64,000 nucleotides of DNA from Saccharothrix obliqua (GCF_019375475.1 NZ_JAHXGQ010000003.1:744001-808000); one strand, 5' to 3'. Shown: positions 34,038-43,566, counted from the first letter of the stretch. Made by a program: numbers and translations. Notes: generated by a model not told the origin, from the letters alone.

Positions 34038-36710
34038 TCACCCGCGGGGGTCGGTGACCGTGCCGCTCACGGTGATCCGCTGACCTCCCGTCGGCCAGGC
34101 CGCGAAGTCGAACCGCACGTGCTCGGCCGGCTCCACCTCGGCGTCGGCGACGGTGGGCACCCGGATCGGCGCGCTCACCCCGCCCGCCGGCAGGAACACC
34201 AACGGCTGCAACGCGGTCGTGGACAGCGGCCGGGAGGGTTGCGGGTCCTGGCCGCTCAACGCCTGGAACCAGTCGGCGTTGACATCCGTGCTGGACAGCT
34301 CCGGGCCACCGGGCGCGACCGGCACGCCGAGCCAGAGCAGGTCGCCCTCGACCGGTTCGGACAACGTCACCTGCCAGCTCAGCGGGTTGCCCTCGGTGAC
34401 GTGGTCGGCGACCGGGGTCACGGTGATGGTGGGCTCCGGGTCGTCGTCGAGGATGTCGAGCCCGCCCAGGTAGCGACCGGCGACGGCACCCCGGACGCCC
34501 TTGGCCAGCAGCACCCGCTGCGAACCCGGGCTCCAGCGGGTGTTCCCCGTGACGTCCATGGGGATCTCGACGGTGTGCTGCCCCGACGGGAGGGTGACGA
34601 GTCGCTGAGTGAACGTGCGGCCCGCGTCGTCGTGGACGAACAACCGCACCGAGGCCGGTCCGGCGGAGACCGTGACCGGCACCCGCGCGGTCCGCGTGCC
34701 GGAATCGCCTTCCGGCACGGTGAGCAGGCCGACGTCGACCCGTGCGGGCGGTGTGGTCGGCCGGGCGTTCGGCAGTCCGGGTGCGCGGCCGTGTGCGTCG
34801 ATGAGCCAGGCTTGTCCGGTGCCGCCGCTGGTGTTGATCTCCAGTGCGGTGACGTGGCGCAGGTCGATGCCGTGCTTGGGCAGGGGTACGCGGACTTCCT
34901 GCGCCCAGCGGGCCGACATCTGTTCTGTGGCGGGCAGTCCGTCGAGCGTGGCGGTGCCGAGCGGTGCGCGTCGTCCGGCGGCGTCGGTGATGGCGATCTC
35001 GAACCGGTTCCCGGTGGAGTTCGGGGGAACGATCAAACGCAGGGCGAGGTCCTTCGCCTTGGTGAGGGACACCGTCCCGCCGGGCCGCACCACCGCCGTC
35101 CCGCCGGCGGACCAGTCCAGCGCGACGGCCTTCCGGCCCGCTTCCTCCGCGGTCCCGGAGAACCGGACGAAGTGCGGCGACCCCCACCACTCCGCCGGAT
35201 CGGTGCACGAGGTGGCGGCGTCGGGTGTGACCTGGTCGCACATCCGTGCGGTGCCGGTGGCTTCGGTGTTGTCGTCGGGGGTGACGAGGGGTGTGCGTGC
35301 GCCGCCGAGGGCGTGGCTGAGCACGCGGGCGGGGTCGGCGGAGGGTGCGCGGACGCCGGTGCCGTCGAGCAGTGGCAGGACCTTCTGGTCGCCGGTGACG
35401 AAAAGCCTTGCCGCGGCGGCGATGTAGGTGGCGGCGGCGGTCTGCTGCTGTGCGGGGGTGAGCCGGTGCGGTGTGCCGGGTGAGCAGACGGCGTCGGCGA
35501 AGGCGAAGTCGTCGAACGCCGGGGCCTCCGCCTGACCCGGTGTCCACTCGGTGTTGAAGTAGTTGTGGTTCGCGCCGACGAAGTAGAGCGCGCTGTGCAG
35601 TGCCGTGCCCTGGCTGACACCGCGGGTCCCGTCCAGGTACACCTGGCCCTGGAGGTCGCTCACATCGCCGTCGCAGCCGGGGAGGATGGTTGCCGACGGC
35701 ACGTCCGGAGCGGGGTTCTGCCCGAGCGCCGTGGGACCGATCAGGAGGTCGCCCTTGATCTGCCAACGCACCGGTCCGTCGTAACCGCTGCCCGGCGGTG
35801 GGGGAGTGGTGCTGTCGATGGCGGCCCGGTTGACGCCCTCGCCGCCACGCGAGTGCCCGACCAGGAACACCTTCGACAGGTCCGCGACCGGTGACGCGCG
35901 CACGACCTCCGGCGCGGACGCACGGCCCGAGCCCGCCCAACCGGCCCACTTCGCCAGGTGCGAGCGCACCAGCGCCGACCGCGCACCCGCACCCGAATCA
36001 CGGTCCAACGCGTCCTGCGCGTTGACGCCGTTGGCGGAGATGGACACCGTCACGTAACCCTGGGACGCCAACAGCTCCTGCGCCTGGAGGTACCCCCGGT
36101 AGCTGGGTACCGCCTCCGCCCCGGCGGAGCACGGCCACTCCAACAGGATCCGCCCCGGTTGGGCGGGGTCGTAGCACGTGAAGTGCCTGCCGTGCAGGAA
36201 CAACGCCAACGGCCGCCGACCGGGGGCGTCCTTCGGCGCGACGACCACGGCCCGCATCTCGATCGGCGTCGCGTAACCCGGAACCTCGACGGGGTCCAAC
36301 GCGTACTCGCCACCGCGGGTCCGGAACGGACCGGGCCGACCGGGGTCCACCGCGCCGACCGGCAGCGGCGCGGCCACCGGCGGAGGCGCGACGAGCGGGC
36401 GCGCGGGCGGTTCCACGACGTCCAACCGCCTGCCCGAACTGCGCACCTGGAGCCCGTCGACGCCGCGGATCCCGACGCGGTCCAGGGTGTACGTGCGCAG
36501 GTCGGGTGAGGGGCGGGGCACGCCGAGCCGCCGGTCCCCGTCCCAGAACTCGACCGCCGCGCCACCCGGTGGGACCGGCTCGGCGGCCGTCCACGTCAAC
36601 CGGGTGCCGGTGACGGTCCAACCGGGCGGCGGAGCCGTCACGGGCTCCGCCGCCGCGGGTGTGACCGATGTGGCCAGCAGCAGCGCGGGCAGCAGCAGGA
36701 CCGGGCGCAT
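34038..36710 (-). CDS. large secreted alpha/beta-hydrolase with Calx-beta-like C-terminus
   Basis: 890-residue exported esterase or lipase candidate. Signal peptide residues 1-22 (LLLPALLLATSVTPAAA). An Ig-like N-terminal region precedes a hydrolase core with LALFLHGRHFTC (oxyanion region) and the nucleophile elbow GHSRGG (Ser287). FVGANHNYFN probably supplies the catalytic histidine. The last 270 residues hold two Calx-beta-like repeats (LTVPEGDSGTRTARVPV; VTEGNPLSWQVTLSEPV). Six or more cysteines fit an exported protein. ATG 36710 suits the GGGGGAA ribosome site; ATG 36716 is too close to it. Substrate unknown. Confidence 0.8.
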   Translation of the reverse strand: MRPVLLLPALLLATSVTPAAAEPVTAPPPGWTVTGTRLTWTAAEPVPPGGAAVEFWDGDRRLGVPRPSPDLRTYTLDRVGIRGVDGLQVRSSGRRLDVVEPPARPLVAPPPVAAPLPVGAVDPGRPGPFRTRGGEYALDPVEVPGYATPIEMRAVVVAPKDAPGRRPLALFLHGRHFTCYDPAQPGRILLEWPCSAGAEAVPSYRGYLQAQELLASQGYVTVSISANGVNAQDALDRDSGAGARSALVRSHLAKWAGWAGSGRASAPEVVRASPVADLSKVFLVGHSRGGEGVNRAAIDSTTPPPPGSGYDGPVRWQIKGDLLIGPTALGQNPAPDVPSATILPGCDGDVSDLQGQVYLDGTRGVSQGTALHSALYFVGANHNYFNTEWTPGQAEAPAFDDFAFADAVCSPGTPHRLTPAQQQTAAATYIAAAARLFVTGDQKVLPLLDGTGVRAPSADPARVLSHALGGARTPLVTPDDNTEATGTARMCDQVTPDAATSCTDPAEWWGSPHFVRFSGTAEEAGRKAVALDWSAGGTAVVRPGGTVSLTKAKDLALRLIVPPNSTGNRFEIAITDAAGRRAPLGTATLDGLPATEQMSARWAQEVRVPLPKHGIDLRHVTALEINTSGGTGQAWLIDAHGRAPGLPNARPTTPPARVDVGLLTVPEGDSGTRTARVPVTVSAGPASVRLFVHDDAGRTFTQRLVTLPSGQHTVEIPMDVTGNTRWSPGSQRVLLAKGVRGAVAGRYLGGLDILDDDPEPTITVTPVADHVTEGNPLSWQVTLSEPVEGDLLWLGVPVAPGGPELSSTDVNADWFQALSGQDPQPSRPLSTTALQPLVFLPAGGVSAPIRVPTVADAEVEPAEHVRFDFAAWPTGGQRITVSGTVTDPRG

Positions 36711-36730
36711 GAGCATTCCCCCTGGTGATC

Positions 36731-36769
36731 GCCGGTGTCCGGGGTAGTCCTAACCCGCCGGACACCGGC
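36731..36769. terminator. hairpin between the EamA and esterase genes
   Basis: Perfect 12-bp stem (36731-36742 with 36758-36769) around a 15-base loop. It lies 122 bases beyond the EamA stop and only 21 bases before the esterase ATG on the same strand. It may end the chorismatase operon transcript or act as an attenuator in the esterase leader; the short distance to the ATG leaves little room for an independent promoter. Confidence 0.55.
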
Positions 36770-36890
36770 GGCACAAGAGATCAGGGGCAATTGCCGCCCG
36801 CCGCCGCGCGATCCACGTGGACCGCCGGCCACCTGCCGGGTGGTGTCGGCGGCCACGGGCGGCCCACCGCTCGCGTGACCACGGGTGACC

Positions 36891-37793
36891 TCACCCGGCG
36901 GGTTTGGGTTTCATGCGGGACACGGCGACGCCCACCAGGCACAGCGCGCCACCGGCCAGGGTCAGGGCGCTCGGCACCTCGTCGAGCAGCGCCCAGGACA
37001 GCAGCACGACGATCGCGGGCACGGCGTACGTGGTCGCGCCCAGCTTCCCGGTCGTCGTGTGGGACAGGGCGTACGCCCACGTGTAGAACGCCAGCGCCGT
37101 CGGCAGCAAACCGAGGTACACCACGGAAAGCGTGGCGCTCAGCGGCGCGGTGGCCAGGTCGGACACCAGCTGGCCGGAGAACGGCAGGCACGCCACCGCG
37201 CCGATCGCGCAGCCGAACGTGGTCGCCTGCAACGCCGACGCGTGCCCGAGCGCCGGCTTCTGGAGCACGACGCCCACGGCGTACCCGGCGGCGGCGAGCA
37301 GGCACAGCAGCACGCCCTGCGTCGTGGTGGTGCCGCCGTCGCCGGACAACCCCACCACCGCCGCGCCGGCGAACGCGACCGCCAGACCGATCACCAGCCG
37401 CGCGGGCAGGCCCTCCTTGAGGACCCGCCCGGCCAGCAGCGCCGCCAGGATCGGCCCGATGCCGACCACCAGCGCGGCGGTGCCCGCGTCGGCGTGCCGC
37501 TCGCCCCAGTTCAACGCCACCATGTAGAGGGCGAACCAGAACACGCCGGAGCCGACGATCCCCGGCCACGCCGCGCGTGGCGGCAGGCCGACGCGCCGCA
37601 CCGCCACCACCGCGCCCAGCGCCGCCGCACCCACGAGCAGCCGACCCAGGGCCAGCGCACCCGGCTCGAAGTGGGCCCCGGCGTACCGGATGCCGACGAA
37701 CGCCGACGCCCACAGCACCACCGTCACGGTGGCCGCGGCGGCGGCTTTGACCCTCACCCCGCTGTTGTCCACGTCGGCGCGCGCCACGATCAC
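36891..37793 (-). CDS. EamA/DMT-family exporter
   Basis: Ten-helix inner-membrane transporter of 300 residues in two EamA repeats. Typical residues include VLWASAFVGIRYAGAHFEPGAL split over helix 1 and 2, ALNWGERHADAGTAALV after helix 4 and the second-repeat ALSHTTTGKLGATTYAVPA. DMT proteins of this kind export metabolites such as aromatic acids or amino acids. The GTG start overlaps the aryl-CoA ligase gene (GTGA), so it is translated as the third gene of the chorismatase operon. It may export the hydroxybenzoate product or a derivative. Confidence 0.87.
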   Translation of the reverse strand: MIVARADVDNSGVRVKAAAAATVTVVLWASAFVGIRYAGAHFEPGALALGRLLVGAAALGAVVAVRRVGLPPRAAWPGIVGSGVFWFALYMVALNWGERHADAGTAALVVGIGPILAALLAGRVLKEGLPARLVIGLAVAFAGAAVVGLSGDGGTTTTQGVLLCLLAAAGYAVGVVLQKPALGHASALQATTFGCAIGAVACLPFSGQLVSDLATAPLSATLSVVYLGLLPTALAFYTWAYALSHTTTGKLGATTYAVPAIVVLLSWALLDEVPSALTLAGGALCLVGVAVSRMKPKPAG

Positions 37794-39259
37794 GCCCCCG
37801 CCATCGCGCGGACTTCACGACGGCGCAGCTTGCCGGTCGGTGTGCGGGGTAGTCGTTCGACGAACACGATGTCCTCCGGGACCTTGTACCAGGTGAGTGT
37901 TTCGCGGGCGGTGGCGAGCAGCTCCGCGCGCACCCGCTCCGCCGACGCATGTCCGTTCTTCAGCGCTACGAATGCCCGCAACGTGGTGACGCCCGTCGAC
38001 CTCCTGGCCGAGCACACGCCCGCCTCCTGCACGTCCGGGTGCCGCATCAGCAGGTCCTCGATCTCCGTCGGGTGGACGTTCTGCCCGCCGACGATCTCGA
38101 TGTCGTCCAGCCTGCCGTGCAGGCGCACGTAACCGTCACCGTCGACGGTCGCGGCGTCCCCGGTGGCGTACCAGGACCCGGCGGCCCGTGCCGGTGGATC
38201 GCCGCCACGCCGCACGCCGGGGCTGATCGTCGGACCGGCGACCTCCAGCGCACCCTCCACACCGGACGGGACCTCGTGCCCCCGCTCGTCCACGACGCGC
38301 ATCCGGTACGGCGGCAGGATCCGACCGATGGTGCCCGCGCGGTTGTGCCCGGTGGTGTTGGCGATCAACGCGTGGCCGATCTCGGTGGTGCCGAAGATGT
38401 TGAGCAGCCGATCGCCCAGCACGGCCCGGATGCGCGTCGCCAGGACGTCCGGCAGCACCTCGCCCGCGACCAGCGCCAGCCGCAGCCCGGCCAGCACGCC
38501 GTGGTCGGGGTGGCCGAGCAGGCGGGCGTAGAAGCTGGGCTGCCCGTAGAACACCGTCACGCCGTGGCGCGCGATGAGTCGCAGCACGTCGTCCTCGGTC
38601 GCACGCGCCCGGGACAGCACCGTAGCGCCGCCGCGGTGCAGTGGGAACAGCAGCGAGTTCCCCAGCCCGTAAGAGAAGTACATCCGGGACACAGACAGGG
38701 TGACGTCGTCCGGCGTGATGCCGACGACCGAGCCGATCGCCTGCTCGTACACACCCGGGTCGCCATGGGTGTGGAAGCACAGCTTCGGGTCTCCCGTGGT
38801 GCCGGAGGTGAACACGGCGTACGCCGGGGTTTCGGTGTCGACCTCGGCGTACGGCGGCGGGACGGCGTCGACCCGCAACTCCCCGGGCGTGATGACGCCG
38901 TCCGGGAACACATCGGCCAGGTCCGGTTCGGCGACCACCGCACGGGGTTCGGCGATCCCGGCGGCACGCGCGACCTCGTCGCGGTGCATGGTCGAGTTCA
39001 CCGGGGTCGCCACCGCCCCGATCCGGGCCGCGCCCAGGAACGCCCACACGGCGTCGATCCCGTCGGGCAGCGGCAGCAGCACGCGGTCACCCGCGACCAC
39101 GCCACGCGCGGCGAACGCGGCGGCGGCCCGCCCGGCGCCCGCGTAGACGTCGGCGAACGTGTACGCCTCGTCGCCGTCGAAGTACGCGGGCCGGTCCAGC
39201 CAACCGTTCCGCCCGGCCAGGTGCTCCAGGTGCGCGACGAGGTTGAACCGCGGTGTCAC
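37790..39259 (-). CDS. aryl-CoA / hydroxybenzoate adenylate ligase (benzoate-CoA ligase type)
   Basis: ANL-superfamily enzyme of 489 residues. It activates a carboxylic acid as an adenylate and transfers it to CoA or a carrier protein. The P-loop is FTSGTTGDPK; IFGTTEIGH is the A5 adenylate motif; YATGDAATVDGDGYVRLHG and GGQNVHPTEIE are A7-A8; PRTPTGKLRR carries the C-terminal catalytic lysine. The sequence most resembles benzoate/hydroxybenzoate-CoA ligases. GTGA overlaps on both sides tie it to the chorismatase and exporter genes, so hydroxybenzoate made by the neighbour is the obvious substrate. No carrier protein gene is nearby. Confidence 0.85.
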   Translation of the reverse strand: MTPRFNLVAHLEHLAGRNGWLDRPAYFDGDEAYTFADVYAGAGRAAAAFAARGVVAGDRVLLPLPDGIDAVWAFLGAARIGAVATPVNSTMHRDEVARAAGIAEPRAVVAEPDLADVFPDGVITPGELRVDAVPPPYAEVDTETPAYAVFTSGTTGDPKLCFHTHGDPGVYEQAIGSVVGITPDDVTLSVSRMYFSYGLGNSLLFPLHRGGATVLSRARATEDDVLRLIARHGVTVFYGQPSFYARLLGHPDHGVLAGLRLALVAGEVLPDVLATRIRAVLGDRLLNIFGTTEIGHALIANTTGHNRAGTIGRILPPYRMRVVDERGHEVPSGVEGALEVAGPTISPGVRRGGDPPARAAGSWYATGDAATVDGDGYVRLHGRLDDIEIVGGQNVHPTEIEDLLMRHPDVQEAGVCSARRSTGVTTLRAFVALKNGHASAERVRAELLATARETLTWYKVPEDIVFVERLPRTPTGKLRRREVRAMAGA

Positions 39260-40266
39260 CGGCAGATCCCCTCGATCTCCACCAGCAGGTCCCGGCGGCA
39301 CACGTCGACGTTGAGGTACACCACGCGGGCGTGCTCGCCGAACGCCTGCTCGCACCGGGCACGCACCAGTGGCAGGTCCTCGGCGTCGCGGACGTAGACC
39401 TTCACCAGGTCCAGGTCGGTGAGCCGGTAACCCGCGTCGATGCCGTGGCGGCGCAGGTTCTCCGCGCTCACCAGGGACTCGATGTTGGCCAGCGTCACGT
39501 CGCACTGGCCCGAGATGTCGTCGTGCCGCACGGTTTCGTCGCCGATGATGCTGGCCGTGCCGGACACGTACAGGACGTGGTCGCGGCGCAGGTAGGTGCC
39601 GCGCGCGAAGCTGGGCGACTTGGGCCCGTACTGGTCGGGGTACTCGTAGGCCGGGGTCTGGTTGGGGTTCTCCAGGTGCACCGGGTCGGCGTCGGCGCGG
39701 CCCGCGAGGAAGTACAGGTTCACGCCGGGCGCGCGGGTGCCGATGCCGGTGGCGGCCGGGATTCGCCCGATGCGCGCCGACCACGCGTCGAACGCCTCGG
39801 CCCGGCCCACGCAGAAGTCCCGGTAGACCTCCATGCCCTCGGCGTTGTCGTCGACGATCCCGCCGACGAGGTTCCACATCCGCAGGAGTTCCGGGTAGCC
39901 CAGCCCGGTGATCAGCTCGAAGGCGGCGTCGTAGGTCTCGCGGATCACGTCCCGGTACACGCCCCGCCGGTCGACGCGCACCGCGCAGAACAGGTGCTCG
40001 CCGTCCTCGGCGTAGACCAGGGGACCCGCGGCGCCCGACCGCACGTCCCGGTCCGTGGACCACACCTCGGTGAACGGCTCGTCCCCCGGCGCGACCATCG
40101 GCACGCCGAAGGTCGGCACGCCGTCGTGCAGCCGAGGGTGCTCGGCGACGTGCTGGTAGTGCACCCGACCGAGCACCCGGCGGTCGCCGGAATGCCCGCC
40201 GAGTGGTTCGAGCGATGATTCGACGCCCCGCCGCGCCTGGTCCGGGGCGAAACTGCTGACCGTCAC
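39256..40266 (-). CDS. FkbO/Hyg5-family chorismatase, probably 3-hydroxybenzoate-forming
   Basis: 336 residues matching the chorismatase family: LGRVHYQHVAEHP, LVYAEDGEHLFCAVRV, LLRMWNLVGGIV, the GIGTRAPGVNLYFLAG block and FARGTYLRRDHVLYVSGTAS in parts. The C-terminus is CRRDLLVEIEGICR, where Glu330 is the candidate catalytic residue and Cys323 lies seven residues before it. From memory, this Cys-Glu spacing is as in Hyg5 (3-hydroxybenzoate synthase) rather than FkbO. GTG 40266 follows ACGGAG. It heads a three-gene operon with the aryl ligase and exporter, so it likely diverts chorismate to an activated or exported hydroxybenzoate. Confidence 0.83.
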   Translation of the reverse strand: MTVSSFAPDQARRGVESSLEPLGGHSGDRRVLGRVHYQHVAEHPRLHDGVPTFGVPMVAPGDEPFTEVWSTDRDVRSGAAGPLVYAEDGEHLFCAVRVDRRGVYRDVIRETYDAAFELITGLGYPELLRMWNLVGGIVDDNAEGMEVYRDFCVGRAEAFDAWSARIGRIPAATGIGTRAPGVNLYFLAGRADADPVHLENPNQTPAYEYPDQYGPKSPSFARGTYLRRDHVLYVSGTASIIGDETVRHDDISGQCDVTLANIESLVSAENLRRHGIDAGYRLTDLDLVKVYVRDAEDLPLVRARCEQAFGEHARVVYLNVDVCRRDLLVEIEGICR

Positions 40267-40625
40267 TGTCGCTCCGTTTCCGCCCGCGTCGGAACGGGTG
40301 CGCGGATTGCGCGGACCCGCCTGCGCGGGAATGCCTGCCGGTGTGCAGAGGAGGTGAAAGGGAGGGGGTCGACCAGCTTCACCGCCGGTCGGCACGTGCT
40401 CAGGGCGCGGCGGACAGCTCGAACGACATTCGATCCCCCAAGCAATCGGTCATCGGTCGACCCGCTCTCGTGCCGAACGGGTCGGGTCGACCCTGGCGAT
40501 TCCCGAGGTTCTTTGTCAAGGCCGGACCCCGGTGTTCCGACGGGTAAGCGGAGTTGCGCCCGCACCTGGTCCGAACGGCGGCTCAAGGCGGAATGTCCGT
40601 CCGCGACGGAATGAATTGCCGGTGG
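40267..40625. other. intergenic region upstream of the chorismatase operon
   Basis: 359 bases between the chorismatase start and the stop of a response-regulator gene. Both genes are on the minus strand, so this holds the operon promoter and the end of the regulator transcript. It is less GC-rich in the middle; GGTCATCGGTCGA contains two GGTC half-sites. No gene or clear terminator is seen. Confidence 0.4.
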
Positions 40626-41234
40626 TCAGCCGCCCCGGGCGATGCGGATCAATTGGGAACGGCGGCGCGCGCGCAGCTTGTCCCGGATGTTCTCCAGGTG
40701 CCGGTTCACGGTGCGCACGGCGATGCCGAGTTCGTCGGCGATCTCGCGGTTGCCGTAACCCTTCGCCACGCAGTGCAGGACTTCCCGCTCACGCCCGGTC
40801 AGCGGCCGGGCCTCGTGCCGCAGTTCGCCGATCAGGTGGGCGGCCAGCTCGGCGGGCAGCACCGGTCCGGTGCGCACGGTCCGCACCGCCCGCGCCAGCT
40901 CGTCCGACGTCGCCGCCTTGCTGACGTACCCGTGCGCACCGGCGCGGATCGCGGCCACCACGTCCTCCGGGTCCGCCTGGGACAGCACGAGGACGCGCAC
41001 CGCGGGCAGGTGCCGCCGCAGGTGCCGGATCACGTCCTCGCCGCACTCCCGGCCGCCGAGGCGCAGGTCCACCACGGCCACCTCGGGCCGTGCCCGGTCG
41101 GCCGCCGAGCACGCCGAGCGCACGTCCACCGCCTCGGCCACGACGACCGCCCGGCCGTCGCGCTCCAGCGCCGCCCGGACACCGTCCCTGGTCACCGGGT
41201 GGTCCTCCACCACCAGCACCCGCACCGGATCCAC
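40626..41234 (-). CDS. NarL/LuxR-type response regulator
   Basis: 202 residues. Receiver domain with Glu10-Asp11, phosphoacceptor Asp56 in VAVVDLRLGG and Lys in YVSKAATS; LuxR domain with LTGREREVLHCVAKGYGNREI and a recognition helix in AVRTVNRHLENIRDKL. The basic C-terminus (RARRRSQLIRIARGG) is typical. The GTG start is 10 bases after the kinase gene, so both belong to the operon that begins with the LGFP-like protein. Targets unknown; the chorismatase promoter is the nearest downstream region. Confidence 0.9.
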   Translation of the reverse strand: MDPVRVLVVEDHPVTRDGVRAALERDGRAVVVAEAVDVRSACSAADRARPEVAVVDLRLGGRECGEDVIRHLRRHLPAVRVLVLSQADPEDVVAAIRAGAHGYVSKAATSDELARAVRTVRTGPVLPAELAAHLIGELRHEARPLTGREREVLHCVAKGYGNREIADELGIAVRTVNRHLENIRDKLRARRRSQLIRIARGG

Positions 41235-41244
41235 CGCGCCCCCC

Positions 41245-42369
41245 TCACCTCACCGGCACCCGGAGTTCCACCTCCGTGCCGTGCCCGGGGCGGCTGCGCA
41301 CGCGCGTCCGCCCGCCCAAGCGGTCCACCCTCGCGTGGACCGACAACCGCAGACCCAACCCGGCCGTGCCCCGGTCGGGCGCGAACCCGACGCCGTCGTC
41401 CCGGACGCTGACGACGACCTCCGCGCCGTCGTGCACGACGGTGAGCCAGGTGTGCCGCGCGCGGGCGTGCTTGACGACGTTGGTCAGCAACTCCTGCACG
41501 GCGGCGCACAACTCGTCCACCACGTCCCCCGGCAACCGCACCGGACCGCCGGCGACCAGCCGGACGGGCAGCTCGGTGCGCTGCTCGACCTGCGCCGCCA
41601 ACCGGTCGCGCAAGGAGGCGCTGCCGCGTGGCGCGGGCGCGGGGTCGGCACGCGCCAACTCCCGCAGTGCCACCTCCTGCCGCGCGATGCCCTCCGCGAC
41701 GGCGTCCAGCGCGGGCGAGTCGGACAGCTCGCCGATCCGCGCCCGCAGCCGTCCCAGGTGCTGGAGCACGTCGTCGTGGATGCGCGCGGCGAGCCGCTGC
41801 CGCTCGGCCATCCGCGCGGCGTCCTCGCCGCTGCGGGCGGCCCGCGCCCGCAGCACCTCGACCTGGCCGGCGGCGGCGCCCACCGCGCTGCCCAGCAGGA
41901 CGTAGGACAGACCCCACCCGACCATGGTCAGCACCTGGAGGAAGGACACCTCCGCCAACGGGATCTCGTTGCTCGCGTAGGCGAGCGGCAGCACGCCGCC
42001 GAGCAGCGCGCCGGCACCCGCGCCGCCGGGCAGCCGGTAGGCGACGCCCCACGCGGCGACCGCCGCCGCCGGGTACGCGCCCATGAACGACGGGTGGTTG
42101 GCCAGCAACGCGTTCGGCGGGTGGACGTAACCGTTGACCAGCAACAGCGCCACCGCCACCGCGAGGTCGACGGCCAGCACCAGGCCCGTCCGGCGCACGG
42201 CCGCGAGCGTCAGCCAGGCCGTCCAGCACCCGGTGGCGAGCAGTGCCGCGCCGGCCTCGACCGGCCGCTGGATCTGCCCGCTCAGCAACGCCACCGACAA
42301 CATCCAGCCGAACGCGAGCCAGCGCAGGGCGAGCACCAGCAGCATCGGCGCCGGGTGTCTCGGCCGCAC
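41245..42369 (-). CDS. NarL-family sensor histidine kinase
   Basis: 374 residues. Five to six membrane helices fill residues 8-165, a coiled segment follows, then the HisKA_3 box ARIHDDVLQHLGRLRARIGEL in which His is the phosphorylation site. The ATPase part has CAAVQELLTNVVKHARA (N box), VRDDGVGFAPDRG (G1) and GLGLRLSVHARVDRLGG (G2). There is no large external domain. The GTG start is 9 bases after the upstream gene. It is the cognate kinase of the regulator encoded next. Confidence 0.9.
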   Translation of the reverse strand: MRPRHPAPMLLVLALRWLAFGWMLSVALLSGQIQRPVEAGAALLATGCWTAWLTLAAVRRTGLVLAVDLAVAVALLLVNGYVHPPNALLANHPSFMGAYPAAAVAAWGVAYRLPGGAGAGALLGGVLPLAYASNEIPLAEVSFLQVLTMVGWGLSYVLLGSAVGAAAGQVEVLRARAARSGEDAARMAERQRLAARIHDDVLQHLGRLRARIGELSDSPALDAVAEGIARQEVALRELARADPAPAPRGSASLRDRLAAQVEQRTELPVRLVAGGPVRLPGDVVDELCAAVQELLTNVVKHARARHTWLTVVHDGAEVVVSVRDDGVGFAPDRGTAGLGLRLSVHARVDRLGGRTRVRSRPGHGTEVELRVPVR

Positions 42370-42378
42370 CGCCGACGC

Positions 42379-43566
42379 CTACCCGACCCGGACCGCTACC
42401 CGGGCCGACGGCCAGGTGCACGCGGACCGCCGCAGGAACCGCTTGTGGCAGGCCGAGACCTCCACGAGGTAGGTGGTCGCGGGCCGCAGGCCGGCCAGGG
42501 TCAGGCCGTACCCGGCCGCTTCGCGACCGGTGATGAGCCACGGCTCGTCCTGCGGCCACCACGCGACGTTGAACGCGTCCGCCGACCCGTACCGCCAGCC
42601 CACCCGCACCCGGCCGCCCTCGGCGCGCGCCGAGGTGACGCACGGCCGGTCCAGCGGCGCGCACGGGGTGTCCAGGTCACGCGTGCCGGCGAACTTCTGT
42701 CCGATGTGGACCTCCGCGGCACCGCCCGTGGGCAGCACGACGGAACCGCCGCGGAAGTTCGCGTAGTGGAGCAGCCCGGTGTCCCCGCTGTCGGTCGGCT
42801 CGCCGAGCGGCCCACCCGGACCACCGCCGTCCACCCACGCCTGGAAGATCGGCGAGGGGAGCAGCAGGACACCCGCACCCGGTGCCACGTAGGCGATGTC
42901 GCCCAGCGGCCGGGTGGTGGGCTGCTCCGGCAACGCCCACGGCGTGTGGCGCACACCGGTCGGCCCGGTCCGGGAATCACCGGCCGGGCAGCCGGACCGG
43001 CCGCGGGCCCACCACTCGCGGACCGGCGCGTCGAGCGCGTACGAGGGGCAGTCGGGTCGCACCGCGCGGTCGTCGGCGTCCGCGACGACCAGCGCCACCG
43101 CCGCCGCGCCCGCCGCGACGAGGGCCGCGGTCGCGCGCACCGCCGACCCCGGCGTGCGCGGCCGGTGGCCGTCCCGGTCGCGGCACAGCCGCAGCACCGC
43201 CGCGGCGCCCCCCGACTGCCGGGTGGACCACCAGGCGGCGAGCGGCGAGCACGCGAGCGCCGTGCCGCCCGCCGCGACCGGCCCGTCGACGTCGGCCAGC
43301 ACCACCGCCAGCGCCGCGAGGCACACGACGACCAGCGCCGCCGCGCCGACGTCCCGCACCACCCGCCACCACCGCGGCGCCCCGAGCTGCCGCCGCGCCC
43401 AGTCGACGGCGACCTCCCACACGTCCGGGTCGGGGAAGCGGACACCGCGGCGGGCCGTCCGCAGCACCACCCGCCGGGTCGAGAAACCGAGCTGCCACCA
43501 CGCGATCCGGGCACCCAGCGCCTCCGCGAGCACCCGATTGCCGACTCCGCCACCAGAGGTCACCAT
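42379..43566 (-). CDS. membrane-anchored protein with LGFP-like repeat and FN3-like end
   Basis: 395 residues. An N-terminal cytoplasmic region is followed by membrane helices at about 75-100 and 155-175. The extracellular part has GGGPGGPLGEPTDSGDTG and YANFRGGSVVLPTGGAAEVH, the two halves of an LGFP-like repeat, as in cell-wall proteins that bind arabinogalactan or peptidoglycan. The last 100 residues look like a fibronectin type III domain (FNVAWWPQDEPWLITGREA, TTYLVEVSACHK). ATG 43566 or GTG 43563 is the start; longer readings are shadows. It heads the kinase/regulator operon and could act as a wall sensor for it. Confidence 0.65.
   Translation of the reverse strand: MVTSGGGVGNRVLAEALGARIAWWQLGFSTRRVVLRTARRGVRFPDPDVWEVAVDWARRQLGAPRWWRVVRDVGAAALVVVCLAALAVVLADVDGPVAAGGTALACSPLAAWWSTRQSGGAAAVLRLCRDRDGHRPRTPGSAVRATAALVAAGAAAVALVVADADDRAVRPDCPSYALDAPVREWWARGRSGCPAGDSRTGPTGVRHTPWALPEQPTTRPLGDIAYVAPGAGVLLLPSPIFQAWVDGGGPGGPLGEPTDSGDTGLLHYANFRGGSVVLPTGGAAEVHIGQKFAGTRDLDTPCAPLDRPCVTSARAEGGRVRVGWRYGSADAFNVAWWPQDEPWLITGREAAGYGLTLAGLRPATTYLVEVSACHKRFLRRSACTWPSARVAVRVG

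Noticed and set aside
32640..34040. Insertion sequence or other mobile element explaining the broken amidase
   Set aside because: No transposase, terminal inverted repeats or target duplication could be found; simple deletions account for it.
36891..40266. A polyketide or non-ribosomal peptide cluster around the chorismatase
   Set aside because: No ketosynthase, condensation or carrier-protein domain is found on either side; only the three-gene operon is supported.
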